Of a stretch of DNA of 64,000 nt, positions 51,541 to 62,678 are shown one piece after another. Positions within the stretch are counted from its first letter, which is position 1. Every line of letters begins with the position of its first letter. The notes beneath the pieces were generated by a model that had not been told where the DNA came from, made no database searches, and saw only the letters and a program-made list of their open reading frames with translations. This DNA comes from Vishniacozyma victoriae (taxonomy: Eukaryota; Basidiomycota; Tremellomycetes; Tremellales; Bulleribasidiaceae): NCBI GenBank assembly GCA_017654735.1, contig JADPYG010000088.1, positions 992,001-1,056,000 of the forward strand. Reading direction: 5' to 3'. Position numbers and translations under genes: made by a program.

Positions 51541-53532
51541 ATGGCAGCAATCGACAAACACGATATTTATCACGTCGAAGACCCGGAGCGGAAAGACGAG
51601 ATCGAACAGATCAAGACGGGTAACAACGTTGCTGATAATGATGCTCGAGGCTATGTTGATCCGAACTTGGTCATCACCGAAGAGGAGAACAAGGCGATGA
51701 GGAAGAGAATCCATAAACGGTAGGCTCTACGTCCCATTTGATGATCCACGTCGTGTGTTGATGATTAGCGTTCTGCCTCTCATGTGTCTTGTGTACATCG
51801 TCCAGGCTCTTGACAAAGGTACCCTCGGTCCCGCCTCGTAAGCCGGGTCCATCAGTCACAACCCAGTTCTGACGAATAGGATCATGGGATGGATCGACGA
51901 CGTCGGAGCCAAGGGGCAAGACTATGCTCTTACCGGCACATTTCTTTGGATCGGAATCATGGCTGGTGAACCTATCGCACGTCGCCAACCCCCACAAAGT
52001 GTCAGAGCTGACTCGTAGGCCAACCAGCTTGCCCGTAGGATGCCGCTTGCCAAGCTGCTCGCAGGCTGTATGTTCATCTGGACAGGGGTAAGTACGCAGT
52101 TACATGCAGTCTCAGGTCTCACGGTCTAGCTATGCTTTGGTCTCGCTTTCTCACTTTCCACTCCTCCTGTGTTCGCCATCAGGGTAATGCTTGGTTTCTT
52201 CGAGTCGGTTTTTGGTCCTTGTCTGTGAGTCCAATCCTTTAGCTGAGCTTTGAAAACACCGACGGTGGCTGACGGACAGACTTTCGAGTGCGTAACATGC
52301 ATGTTGTCTGGGGTTCTCCTCGTCGCTGATCCACAAGTCACTGTACAGTGGTACTTGAAGGAGGAACAGCCGTTTGCATCGGCAACTTGGCAAATGATGC
52401 TGGGAGCAGCCTCCTCAATCATGGCACTCTTCGGTGTAAGTCCTACGTATCATTATGAACCCAGTGTTGACGGGCAGTACGCCTTCTACCACGTCCCCTA
52501 CACCTCTGGCCTCCGGGGCTGGCAATGGATGATGATCACTGTCGGTCTCATCAGTTTCACAGCATCCATAATCACTTGGTTCTTCCTCCCCGACTCTCCC
52601 ACCCGAGCCCGTTTCTTGACCGAAGACGAAAAGAGGAAATACGTTGAACGAGTCAGAAGGAACGATCAGGGTCTCAAGAATTTGACATTCAAGAAGGCTC
52701 AAGCGATGGAAGCTATACGGGATCCATTCTCGTGGATGTTGTTTATGCTCGCCATCAATCAAACGCTGGTTGTTGGAGGTATCAACACCTTCAATGCTTT
52801 ATTGATCAACAAAGCTTTCAACTTCAGTGTCACCGATTCACAACTTTTATCCATCCCTCTTGGTGCAATGGTCATCATCACTTACCAGCTCATGGCGTGA
52901 GTGGATCATCCAATACATACATGCTATAGAGGCTGATCATAAAGATGGGCTGTGGGAAAGACAAAGCAGACATTGCTGTGCATGATTGCCTTTGTTCTTC
53001 CGAACCTGATCGGCACCATCGTACTTATTTGCGTCGCCCCAGGACCAAATAATCAGGGTGGTCTAATCTTTGCATTCTACATGATGCAATGCTTCCAGGC
53101 GGTAAGCTTTGACTAGGCAGAGCTGCCAGAGTACTAAAAAGCAGTGTAATCCCAGTATCTTCCTGATGCTGAGTCGAAACTGTGCTGGGCAGTCGAAACG
53201 AAGTATCACTTACGCGATGACCTACATTGGCTGGGCAGGTGGAAACGCCATAGCACCTCAGATCTTTCAATCGAAATGGGCCCCTCGATACGTCAACTCT
53301 CTCTACATCCATATTGCCCTATGTACGTTTATCACTCGTGTCAAGGGTCGGTACTGACGAACCAGATGGATGCTTCATTGCTACATGCTTGATCTGCAGA
53401 TATACCCTGATCCAAAGGAACAAGCGAAAGGACGCCGCCCAAATGGTCGACGGAGTCGTGGTAAACAGGAATGAACATGCTTTTGAGGATATGACCGATC
53501 TGGAGAATCCAGATTTCAGGTATTCGATCTAG
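51541..53532 (+). CDS. MFS permease, anion:cation symporter (Dal5-like) family
   Basis: Twelve-span plasma-membrane transporter of 511 residues in 11 exons; exon lengths add up to a complete frame. Spliced: MAAIDKHDIYHVEDPERKDE, KRVLPLMCLVYIVQALDKGT, LGPASIMGWIDDVGAKGQDY, ALTGTFLWIGIMAGEPIANQ, LARRMPLAKLLAGCMFIWTG, PVFAIRVMLGFFESVFGPCL, LSITVQWYLKEEQPFASATW, HVPYTSGLRGWQWMMITVGL, PDSPTRARFLTEDEKRKYVE and GWAGGNAIAPQIFQ. PDSP-TRARFLTEDE and the GWQWMM loop are the ACS-family landmarks. Two oddities support this model rather than contradict it: a GC-donor intron (51977-52018) and an 8-nt exon (52280-52287). Substrate is not predictable from sequence; relatives move allantoate, nicotinate, vitamins or small organic acids. 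Confidence 0.88.
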
Positions 53533-54009
53533 GCTGTGTGTTGATTATAAAGGCGGTGTTGTTAGCAGTATGAAGAAGGCTTCCTTTGACGCTATTCGCT
53601 TCCCGGATTCCCTCAGATGGTTGTGTCCGGTCATCCGGGCTGATTGATTGACGACAGGCACCAGATTGATTGATTGTGTTCGAGTTAACCGTCAGGCGTA
53701 TCTCACAGGCGGAGCTCAAACTCTTGTGTTGATTAATAACAAATAGATCTCAAGATACCCTACTTCGGAGCGGTGCTTCAACCTTCTCCAGGTATTCAAG
53801 CCTCGACCTAATTAACCTAGTTTACGAGCTAAATACCACTAGCCTCCTGAATACACACCATTCAGGACCCGAAAGGAATTGACATTCAACCTCGATGCTA
53901 TGCCACGCCCCCTCTCCCCCTCCGGCCCCGGGACGTGTAATCAGGTATATAAGTCTTAAGAAATGCCTCACTCTCTTCAGGCCGTTCTATTCCCCATTAA
54001 TCCGCCAAG
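53533..54009. other. Intergenic region upstream of the multicopper oxidase
   Basis: 477 bp. A CT-rich stretch CCCCCTCTCCCCCTCCGGCCCCGGG (53910-53935) could bind a CreA/Mig1-type repressor on its GGGG strand. A TATATAA follows at 53946. Confidence 0.5.
53946..53952 (+). promoter_or_regulatory. TATA element of the multicopper oxidase gene
   Basis: TATATAA 58 bp before the ATG at 54010, immediately after the C-rich block. Confidence 0.55.
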
Positions 54010-56151
54010 ATGTTCACCCTATTGACGGGAGTCCTATCTTTACTATCAGTCGTACACGCCTGGGAGCCCGACTATATCCTCCGAGTAGGTGAAGAAACGA
54101 TTTATACCGATTGTTCACCTCGAAATTCTGTTGTCGTTAATGGTACGTTCCCTCCCCCCTGTGTGGCTGACGACAGGTACATCCCCCGGACCACTATTGA
54201 GGTTCACTGAAGGGGAACATTATTGGGTTCGAGTCTATAATGATCTCCCTCATGAGAATACTACCATGCACTGGCATGGGTTCACTCAATTCCTTTCGCC
54301 CTTTAGTGATGGTACGCCTCAAGTTTCTGGATGGCCTATTCCTCCTGGACATTTCTACGATTACGAATTCCAACTTCAAATGGGACATTATGGGACTTAT
54401 TGGTGAGTCACTGGCAAAAGTTGAAGATACTGGTGCTAATGGTAGGTATCACTCTCATGTCGGCTTTCAACTCTCCACTTCTCAAGGACCTATCATTGTC
54501 GATCAGAAGAACTGGGTTTCACCTGTCGAGTACGATGAAGACCTCGTAGTGATGGTACAAGAGTATTGGCATGCATGTCTCCTTGTCCACATCCCATACC
54601 AATCGCTGATGCCCAGGCAAATGACTCAACGATGGTAGCCGGTATCCTCAACAGTACCCAATTCAAATGGATCCTCGACCCACAAGCCGTCGCTATCAAC
54701 GGTATCGCCCCTAACAAGTGCAACGCCTCAGCCCTCTCAGCTGGACAAGAATGTCATACCGAATGCGGAGCGTATCAGCAGATGGTCAAACCAAACACGA
54801 GATACAGGGTCAGGATCATCAATAGTGGTGTTTTGAGTTATTACTCGATGGCTCTTGAGGGTCATAAGATGACGCTCTTTGAGGCTGATGTGAGTTACTC
54901 TACCCATACCATCGTGAGGAATGCTGATGATTAGGGGACATACCTTGAACCAATGGAGATTGATAGTCTGGAAATGGGATTGGGTCAACGATACTCTGTC
55001 CTGATCGAGACCAAGGCAGAGCCTGAGAAGGAGAAGTAAATCACTTTATCATCATTCGATGCTGAGCTGATGATAGCTTCTGGTGGAGATATGAATCCCG
55101 ATGGCGACCTACACGAGTCAAGGGCGCGTCAGTCTGGACGTATGCCAAAGACTCCCCTACCGCAGGCCACCCGTTCGCAGCCAGGCAATTCACCGTCGAT
55201 CCCGTCCCTCTCGATCTCAACAAGACCGTCATTCTCGCCAACGAGACTTTCGACTGGATCAATTCAGATATTTCTCCATGGAACAAGACCGAGACAGAGT
55301 ACCCTCCTACCGACGATGAAGTCACTCGAACTATCATCCTCGACGGTGTTCAACTAGCTACCGGTCCTTCGAAACTCGGATGGCGATGGTCCGTGAACGA
55401 TGTCATTGATCGAGAAGATTTCTACGCTACCCCTTACCTCGTTGGTCTTTACTCCAAACCCGAAAACATGCGTGGTTACGATTACGATGCAATCAACGCT
55501 AATGGCGGATACGACAATATTACCAACAGCTACGTAGCTCAGAAAGGTGAAGTACTCGATATCGTCATTCAAAACCGAGCGGGGGAGACTACAGGTGTAG
55601 CTGAGGCTCATCCTTGGCATTCACATGGGAACAAGTACTGGGATATGGGACAAGGTAGGGATGAGTTCGAGTACGACAAGATTAGGGCGTATAGGGAGGC
55701 AGCGAAGGGGAAACCATTCTTGAGGGATACTTCGGTCGCCTATCCAGCTCCCGGGGCGAGCTACCTCGAGGACAAGTTACCTATTTTCGACCACGCAGGA
55801 TGGAGGCTGTTCAGGATCAGGGTCGAGAACCCAGGTGTATGGCTCATTCATTGTCATATCCTGCCTCATGCGGTCATGGTAAGTACCCATCCCAAAATCC
55901 TAGGTCTGTAGCTCATAATGTAGGGTATGCAGACAGTTTTAATGTACGCTCCCGAAGATTTGCCACCAATTCCCGACGACTTGTATCAAGAATACGCTAC
56001 TTTTGGAGGTGGAGCCAGTGCTTCACAAACCCACAATCCCGATTACGTTCCTCAGAGTTACTGGGCGGCAATGCAAGCTAGGGCTAACAAGTACGTCAAG
56101 CGTGCCTCTGTCGAAGCCAAGAGGCGATTGGCAAGGCAGTATCTAGGATGA
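54010..56151 (+). CDS. Secreted multicopper oxidase (laccase-like)
   Basis: Blue copper oxidase of 629 residues in seven exons, frame checked by exon sums. Signal peptide MFTLLTGVLSLLSVVHAW. Copper ligands: MHWHGFTQF, WYHSHVGFQ, AEAHPWHSHGNKYW and WLIHCHILPHAVMGM. The Met ten residues after the T1 Cys (HCHILPHAVMGM) is a likely axial ligand, which usually goes with a low redox potential. Other landmarks: GTSPGPLLRFTEGEHYWVRV, GPIIVDQKNW, NGIAPNKCNAS and RYRVRIINSGVLSYYSMALE. Several N-glycosylation sites (NNTT-like, NKTV, NETF). A Lys/Arg-rich tail follows the last copper motif. One intron (54573-54616) needs a GC donor. No membrane span, so it is not an Fet3-type ferroxidase. Confidence 0.88.
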
Positions 56152-56257
56152 GGGGGATGTGATCTGGACATCGGGCGGGTTGGAAACCGGTAATCTGGGT
56201 AAATCTTAATATGAATGAACGTGATATAAGAGATACATAGACTATCGCTACAAGTTA

Positions 56258-58827
56258 TTAAGCTTCTGCTGTGTCTTTACTAAACTTTGCCCTCTTCTTA
56301 GGTGGTGCTTTGGCTTTAACCTCTGGCTCGACCTGATCAGCAGCGCCATTGACAGCTTCCCCTACTTCCGGCTTAACATCCACCGTCTCAGCAACGACTG
56401 GCTCCTCCTCAGCTTTCACAGCCTTGCCCTTTGGCTTCACCGCCCGTTTCCTCTTGGGCGTCGGAACCTCTTTCAATTCCTCTTTGATCTCCCGGTTTGG
56501 TGATTGGATTCGACCCTCCAGCGTGCCCTCATCGCCTATTCCGCCATCTCCTTCCTTTTCAACATCCGATAATTGAATCGGATTTCCATCTTCATCTACT
56601 TCGCCCGTTTCTTTGACTTTCCTGCCAATCAGTCTCGATTAAGATGGTGGACTTACTTCTTGGTGGAACTCTTTCGGCCTTTAGTGTGCATTGAAGGCGC
56701 TGGATCAGGTGGTCGGAGATTATCATGAATGACGGGATGTAGGTCGCTATTGATCAATATCTAAAATATAGGAGAAGGGGTTGGAGACTCACTACATCCG
56801 GTAGAGCTCAAACACCGCCTGTTCCTTATCTTTGGCTTCAATCATCAAATCGCAATCAACCGGTAAATCAGGTGGTAGAGTCTGACATCTATCCGCATGT
56901 GCTCTACGCTCCATGACGCTTTCTGCCCCTGGCCGCGGCTCTGAAAGATGCTGCTTCATCTTGATACCCCGCTTCTTCCATGTTTCAGCGATTTTAGGTA
57001 TCAGAACGGAAGGTGGTTCGGAAGAGGGATTGATCCAGTCGTGATGGTAGTCGAAGATACTGATCATCAGCTACGCCACGAAGAGGGGTGGGAAGCTTAC
57101 ATTGGGATATCCAGTTCGTTGCAGACTGGCAAGAGGTCATCGACGTTGTAACAGATCTCGTCGTTTTCCAGTACAAGTCTCGCCTTGACTTTATCCGTCA
57201 AGCGCGTTGTGAAGTTCTCCTTGAATCGAGCCAACGTGGTAGGTTTATCGCCGTAGATACCGCCCATGTGTATACTTGGTCATCAGCTGCGACCCACGGA
57301 AGAGCGAGGGCACTTACATCATCACTCCATCTTGATTGATGCCCATCCGATCTAGGATGTCGCATTGGTAGTCCAGCTCTCGTACAGATGCAGTAACGAC
57401 ATTAGGTTTTGGCGAGCCAAGCTGCGTAAACTATGGGTCAGCGCTGTATTTTCAGGGGTCTTGGATAGCTTACTTGACCCGGATGCATCGTTATACGATG
57501 ACCGTACTTGTTGGCAAGATCACCCGCTGCTTTCAACCCTTCATCAGCAAAGGAGAGGTCGTAGCCGTATTTGGCGTGGGATGCGAAGGGGAACATCTCG
57601 GATGACAAGCGCAGGAAGCGGATACTACTCGTCAGTTGCAACAGTGGGATTCAACGGCTCAACGCACTTGTTCTGCTCGTTCCACTAAATTTGTCAGCAT
57701 CATACTTGGACGATGCGTTGGACTTACCTCAATCATCGTTAGGAGATCCTTGACATTCATCAAAGCCAGACCTTTCGGCAGTTCCATCCCTTCTTCCTCT
57801 ATACTAGCAATCCTACATGTCCTCGAGCAGAAGATACTATCCGGTTTCTGTGACCGTAATACAGTATTCAAACATGCGTATCCGAGTCGACCTGTAGAAT
57901 CAGCCACACCTCCCTCGCAGACAAGGATTAGGGCTCACCTTTGAAATTTGTGGTTTTTTTCGGTACATCTGGAATAACATATTCAACCTTAGCATAAACT
58001 TTCGGTTTCCGCTTCTTCTTGACAGCTTCATTTCCATCCTCATCAAACTCAGGCTCATCGTTCATGATAGCCAATCTCGATTTCTTGGGTGTTGGCTTCC
58101 TAGGTTTCTTCTCTTTTGGCGTCTTGTCCTCGCCCTCTCCATCCTCCTCGTCCTCTTTGGTAGGTTTCGCAGCTTTCTTCTTTCCTCCCTTCTTAGGTGT
58201 TGTAGGTGCCGGCTCATCCTCTACTGGTTCGGTCTCTTGTTCTGGCTCGTATTCGTCCTTAACCTTTTTGGGCGTTTGCTTCCCCTTCTTAGCCGGGCGG
58301 GTCTCCAGCTCCTCCTCTACTTCTTCCTCATCTGGAGCTGCGTCTTTGTATGAGACTCTCGCTTTCCGTCTCTTGCCTTGAATCTCCTCGGTAATCTCCT
58401 CTACCGCCTTATGCTCTATCTCTATCCTCTTGGATGCTAATTTTTCCGAGTCTAGGGCATCATCCTCTACCGGTTCCGCTTGTGCTTCTCCTTTACTCTG
58501 GACTTTACCCTTTCGTTTCGACGGTACAGCCTTGACGGGGCTCAATTCAGGGGGAGGAGTCAAATCATCGTCCTCCTCAGCGTGAGGTAATGCTGGACCA
58601 GGAGGTGCGGGCGGTATATGTGCAAGAGCATGTAGCATCGAAGTGGGATGGGAGCCATTTATCTCTGCTGTATTGGATGTGGCCTGTAGGTGGCCATTGG
58701 GTTTAGCTCTTGTCGAGCGTTTTGGCGGCATGAGTAAAGTTGTTGACAGTGATCTAATCGCGGGTGTTGGAAGTTGTATGAACCTTAGAGAGTATTGGAC
58801 CGAAAATATTGCTCGCCGTAGAAGCAT
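56258..58827 (-). CDS. UVE1: UV damage endonuclease Uve1 (UvdE family)
   Basis: ATP-independent endonuclease that nicks DNA 5' of UV photoproducts, starting alternative excision repair. The ATG at 58827 opens an Arg-rich, acid-free leader (MLLRRAIFSVQYSLRFIQLP, then AIRSLSTTLL) like a mitochondrial presequence; a second ATG at 58731 begins MPPKRSTRAKPNG, basic and nuclear-looking. A long Lys/Glu-rich region follows. The TIM-barrel core starts RLGYACLNTVLRSQKPDSIF and continues GLALMNVKDLLTMIEWNEQ, FLRLSSEMFPFASHAKYGYD, GHRITMHPGQFTQLGSP, DGVMMVHMGGIYGDKP, LVLENDEICYN and IFDYHHDWINPSSEP with the metal ligands (MHPGQ, MVHMGG, LENDE, DYHHD). The tail is basic with EVPTPKRKRAVKPKGKA. Seven or eight introns. 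In Cryptococcus the homologue is light-induced and mitochondrial. Confidence 0.92.
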
Positions 58828-59076
58828 CCAATGTATACCGATGCTTGTATCTGTGGCCTTGCTGGTTCTGTTATAGCCTTGAATAAGATTTGTGACAAAA
58901 TCAACCAATTTATAGTCGATCGAACAGAGGATGATCCCATGACGCAATGTTGAGATTCACTGGAACCGGAAGTATATTCACGTGTTAAAGCAGTTTAGCA
59001 GATTAGCCGTGCCATCCATTGGGTATTCAACTGAGTGTCACTGCTCATTCGTCTACTTTATTCCCAGGTGTACACC

Positions 59077-60328
59077 ATGAGATCAGCTATCCAGTCTATA
59101 GCAGGCACAGTCCGCTTGCGAAGATCAACCAGATGTCTTCCTTCATCTCCGCCCCGCTCGACCCTGCCATCAAGTCTCTACCGCCCAATCACTATCCAAG
59201 CAAAACCCCAATCCCACGACGAAAGGAACGACCCACCCGATTTCGAAATAGTAGACGATCCACCTCCACCCCCCAACTTCGCTTCATCATCCCAGCACCC
59301 TTTTTCCAATATCTCCCTTGACGAGCCTTCTTCTAGTACATCAGTAATCGCCCCTAGACCACCGGCTTCGACATTACCACAACCTGAATTAAGTGCTTCG
59401 AAATGGACGAGAGTACAGCATCCATTCGATACGCATGCTTTTGTCAGTTATTTGGAGAAGGCGGGGCTGGAGACTGGGACTAGTACGGCTTTAATGGAGG
59501 CTGTGAGGAAAATGATTGTTAAGAGGAGTGACAAGACTAGAGAGTCAATGATGGCAAAGGAGGATATGGAGAATGTGAGTATTTGTTCCGGTGATCTCTG
59601 ATCATCTGGAATATGAGACGCATAGACTGACTAATAACAGGCGGCTTACCTCTTCCGAGCGGCGCTATCAGAACTCCGTACAGAACTAAGCGTGAAAGCA
59701 AGAAACGACGGAACGAACCTCCGGACAATGGCAGCAACAGTTCGTAGAGAAGTCGACACACTAGAACAAAAGATTAAAGAAGATATCCAAACTCTCAAAC
59801 ATGAGTATGTAGTCTCCCTCCCTGTGATCAAGACCTGACAGGTAGTATCGAGATGGATATGAATAATCGGAATGCAGAGAATCGATCCGAATTAAAGGAA
59901 TTTGATTTATCTATCGAGGAGATTAATAACAAATTTACGATCTCGTTAGGTGATCTGAGGACAGAGATTGAAAGTGCGAAATGGGATGCTACACGTCGAG
60001 CAATCTGTATGTCAAACCACCCACCTCAGGAATATCTACTGAACATACAGCAATCATCGTAATGGTCGTAATCATCGGAGTTGGAGTAACGCTCTTCACG
60101 ACAGATACTCCACCACCCGCCGCACCACCTACTATCTCCTTGACTCCACCAGCCGCAATGCGCGATATGGGTGTCGGAACGGAAGAGGAAGCTTTCGACC
60201 CAGATGCGGCATTGAGTGAGGAGAAATTGGAAAAGATCCTCAAGGAATCTGGCCTGATTGGGCGAGAGCGGACGACAAAGAAGGAGAAGAAGAGCAAGGA
60301 TAGTGGAATACATATTGATCGTATATGA
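59077..60328 (+). CDS. Mitochondrial coiled-coil protein of the MCUR1/CCDC90 (DUF1640) family
   Basis: Presequence MRSAIQSIAGTVRLRRSTRC, then a Pro/Ser-rich stretch and the family core: KWTRVQHPFDTHAFVSYLEK, AGLETGTSTALMEAVRKMIV, AAYLFRAALSELRTELSVKA, RNDGTNLRTMAATVRREVDT, LEQKIKEDIQTLKHDIEMDM and a second coil ending WDATRRAI. A membrane span (IIVMVVIIGVGVTLF) follows, then a proline-rich and basic tail ending GIHIDRI. This matches DUF1640 proteins such as MCUR1 and yeast Fmp32, which serve calcium uptake or cytochrome oxidase assembly. Four introns. Its stop is only 56 bp from the kinase stop on the other strand. Confidence 0.8.
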
Positions 60329-60384
60329 TGCACCTCTTGCTGTTGACGCCACAGAGTACTTTTACACTCGCTACAGGGATACAA

Positions 60385-62512
60385 CTATGGGGACTGTAAT
60401 CGAGTCTTCAGCCTCGCAAAACGCTTTTCCAATCCCTGCCCATCAGCTCTCAGCTCGTGATCAACAAGAGGAAACTTACAGTCAACCCATCCTCAAGCTT
60501 GACTTGTCGCGCTACAAGTGCTTCCACACCTCCCACTTCGTTCTGCTTACTATCCCGCTCCATCAAAACCGGCCTCGGCTTTGGTGTCGGAGTCCAGGCT
60601 TCTTTTCCTACACTGCCCAGCTGTGAGGGGAATCTAGGCTTGACGGAAGATGCCCTCTTTCTAGCGCTATGCTGGACACATTGGACCAATTCCGCCATTG
60701 CTCTCTTATCTGATATCGGGCGTGAGCGGACCTTTGATCGCGGAGTAGTCATTGGCATAGCGATAGACGCGTGGGTTCGAGCAGGAGTGACGGGCGGTAC
60801 CTGTCGCGGTAATGGTCGCATGGGTCGATTAGTTGTGGTCGGAGAGGATGGTTGGCTGAAAGCATGGGCCGGTGGAATCCAGGTCCATCCGCACCATCTA
60901 TCAGGGGCAGTTTGCTCCATCGTTCTGGTGGTCTGATCAGTTGAGCAGGAAGATGTGAGTGTGGTGCTCATGCCGACGGAAGATTGGAAATGGTGGTCGA
61001 AGGTGCCTTCTGTGTCGGTTTGGTCGACTCTATCTCCAAGCTCGATAAGCGGTAGTGAGAGAACAGATTGTGGAGGCTCATCTACCAGTCAGCTCAAATC
61101 TTCAGGTATGTCGTACTTTCATGCTGGGCTCGGGCGAAAAAGGGATGGGCGTTAACAGCTCGTGTGGGATCGGTCCCCAGGCGGATATCGCTTGACGTCA
61201 AGAGTCTAAACGTCAGTCTCGCAGAGGATATGTTGGCTTACGATAACAGAAGCGATCTCAGGTCAGGCGACATTCCAGCCGTCGCTGGCTGATATGCGCC
61301 TTCCTGATCATCAGCCTTTATCATTTTCAAGGGTAGAGAGGGACCTACACCACATTTCATGATCAACTCATAAGTCTCCCTCACAGTCCTAGCGTAAAAA
61401 GGAGCTTCCCCTGCGCTCATCTCGTAAATAGTAGCTCCAAGACTCCACCAATCTACATCTGCCCCATATCCTCTCGGTTCCAAACCTCCTGGTCGTATTG
61501 TCTTGTCCGGATCTATATCGCTTGAATCGAATTCATCTATCATAGCGTCTTCTGCCATCTTCAAGATTTCGGGGGCTATGTAGTCTGGAGTACCGACTGG
61601 CATTAGGCAGTTTTGTTTCTTCACATATGGACGTTGGTCTTCCGCGTCTGGAGCTGGATATATCAGAGATGCAGCTGATCCAAAGTCGGTGAGGGTGAGT
61701 CGAGTGGGAGAATGGATTAGGAAGTTGTGTGGCTTGATATCCCTATCATCAGCGACGTAGAGGCGGAGGACATACCGATGAACAAATCCTTGGCCATGTA
61801 ACCATTCAATAGCACCAACCACCTGACGTGCCCACCACCGAATCTCATCCTCGGCCATTCTACCCGCTTGACTCGTCTCCCCACCCCCTTCGCCCAAACG
61901 ACACATTCTATCCCAAAGTGATCCGTGGGCTGCATATGTCGTCATCAAATGCAAAGTCGAGTCTGTCTGGAAAGCAGCTACAATCTCTGGCGCTTGACCG
62001 TGCTCGGTGGCTAGGATATGTATATATCGTTCGAGAGGGAGATTCATTTGCTTTTCATTAGCGTTGATCATGTGTTGAACTCACGGATCCAGCTCTCATA
62101 GCGGTGAATTTCTTGATTGTCTTCATGGCGTATACTTGGCCATCCAGATTACATCGTACGGCAGATACCTGTCTTCAGCTTTGGATGAGGATGTATAGCT
62201 TACCGAGCCAAATTGGCCATCTCCAATCTGACCCAGATTCTCGAAATCCTGTTCCGACAGTCTAAGTTGTTCGACTGGGGCTATGTATGTCAGCTTATCC
62301 CGATGCAGGGTGATTCTTAGCTTACCATATTTGTCGACTTCTTTGCCCTTCCTTGATCTGTTGGTTGATATGAAATAGTCCAACTTGTATGACCGAGTGT
62401 TGCTCCCACTAGCCACGCCGAGCTGAAATCGATTACCCTCATCGCCATGGGGCGAGGGGAGGTCATCGATGATTTCGCACAACGCGTGATGCCTATCGGA
62501 ATACGAGGCCAT
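60385..62512 (-). CDS. AGC-family Ser/Thr protein kinase, DMPK/ROCK-like
   Basis: Catalytic motifs are complete: LGQIGDGQFGSV (glycine loop), YAMKTIKKF (VAIK Lys), LHGQGFVHRDIKPHNFLI (HRD loop with DIKPHN), LTDFGSAASL (DFG), GTPDYIAPEILKMAE (APE, here APE) and DWWSLGATIYEMSAGEAPFY. SSDIRLGTDPTRAVNAHPFF is the AGC distal part, followed by a WCGWTWIPPAHAF C-tail. The N-terminus (MASYSDRHHALCEIIDDLPS) is short and lacks the usual long coiled coil of ROCK. The insertion after GTPDYIAPEIL is long. Eight introns, with one inside HR|DIKPHN and a 44-nt one in the C-tail. DMPK-type kinases in fungi act in growth and cytokinesis; the exact ortholog is unclear. Confidence 0.78.
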
Positions 62513-62678
62513 CCTTAAAATGCTACAAGTAGCTATGTCCGATGAGACATTGAGCTCACGGTTAAAATGGAGTTGATTGACAGAGTTGACTCAACTAACT
62601 AACGCGACGCGTCAAGGAAAGTCAAAATCAAAATCAAATATCGTCTTTCTCTTTCTCAAGCCCACCCTCTGGATCAAA

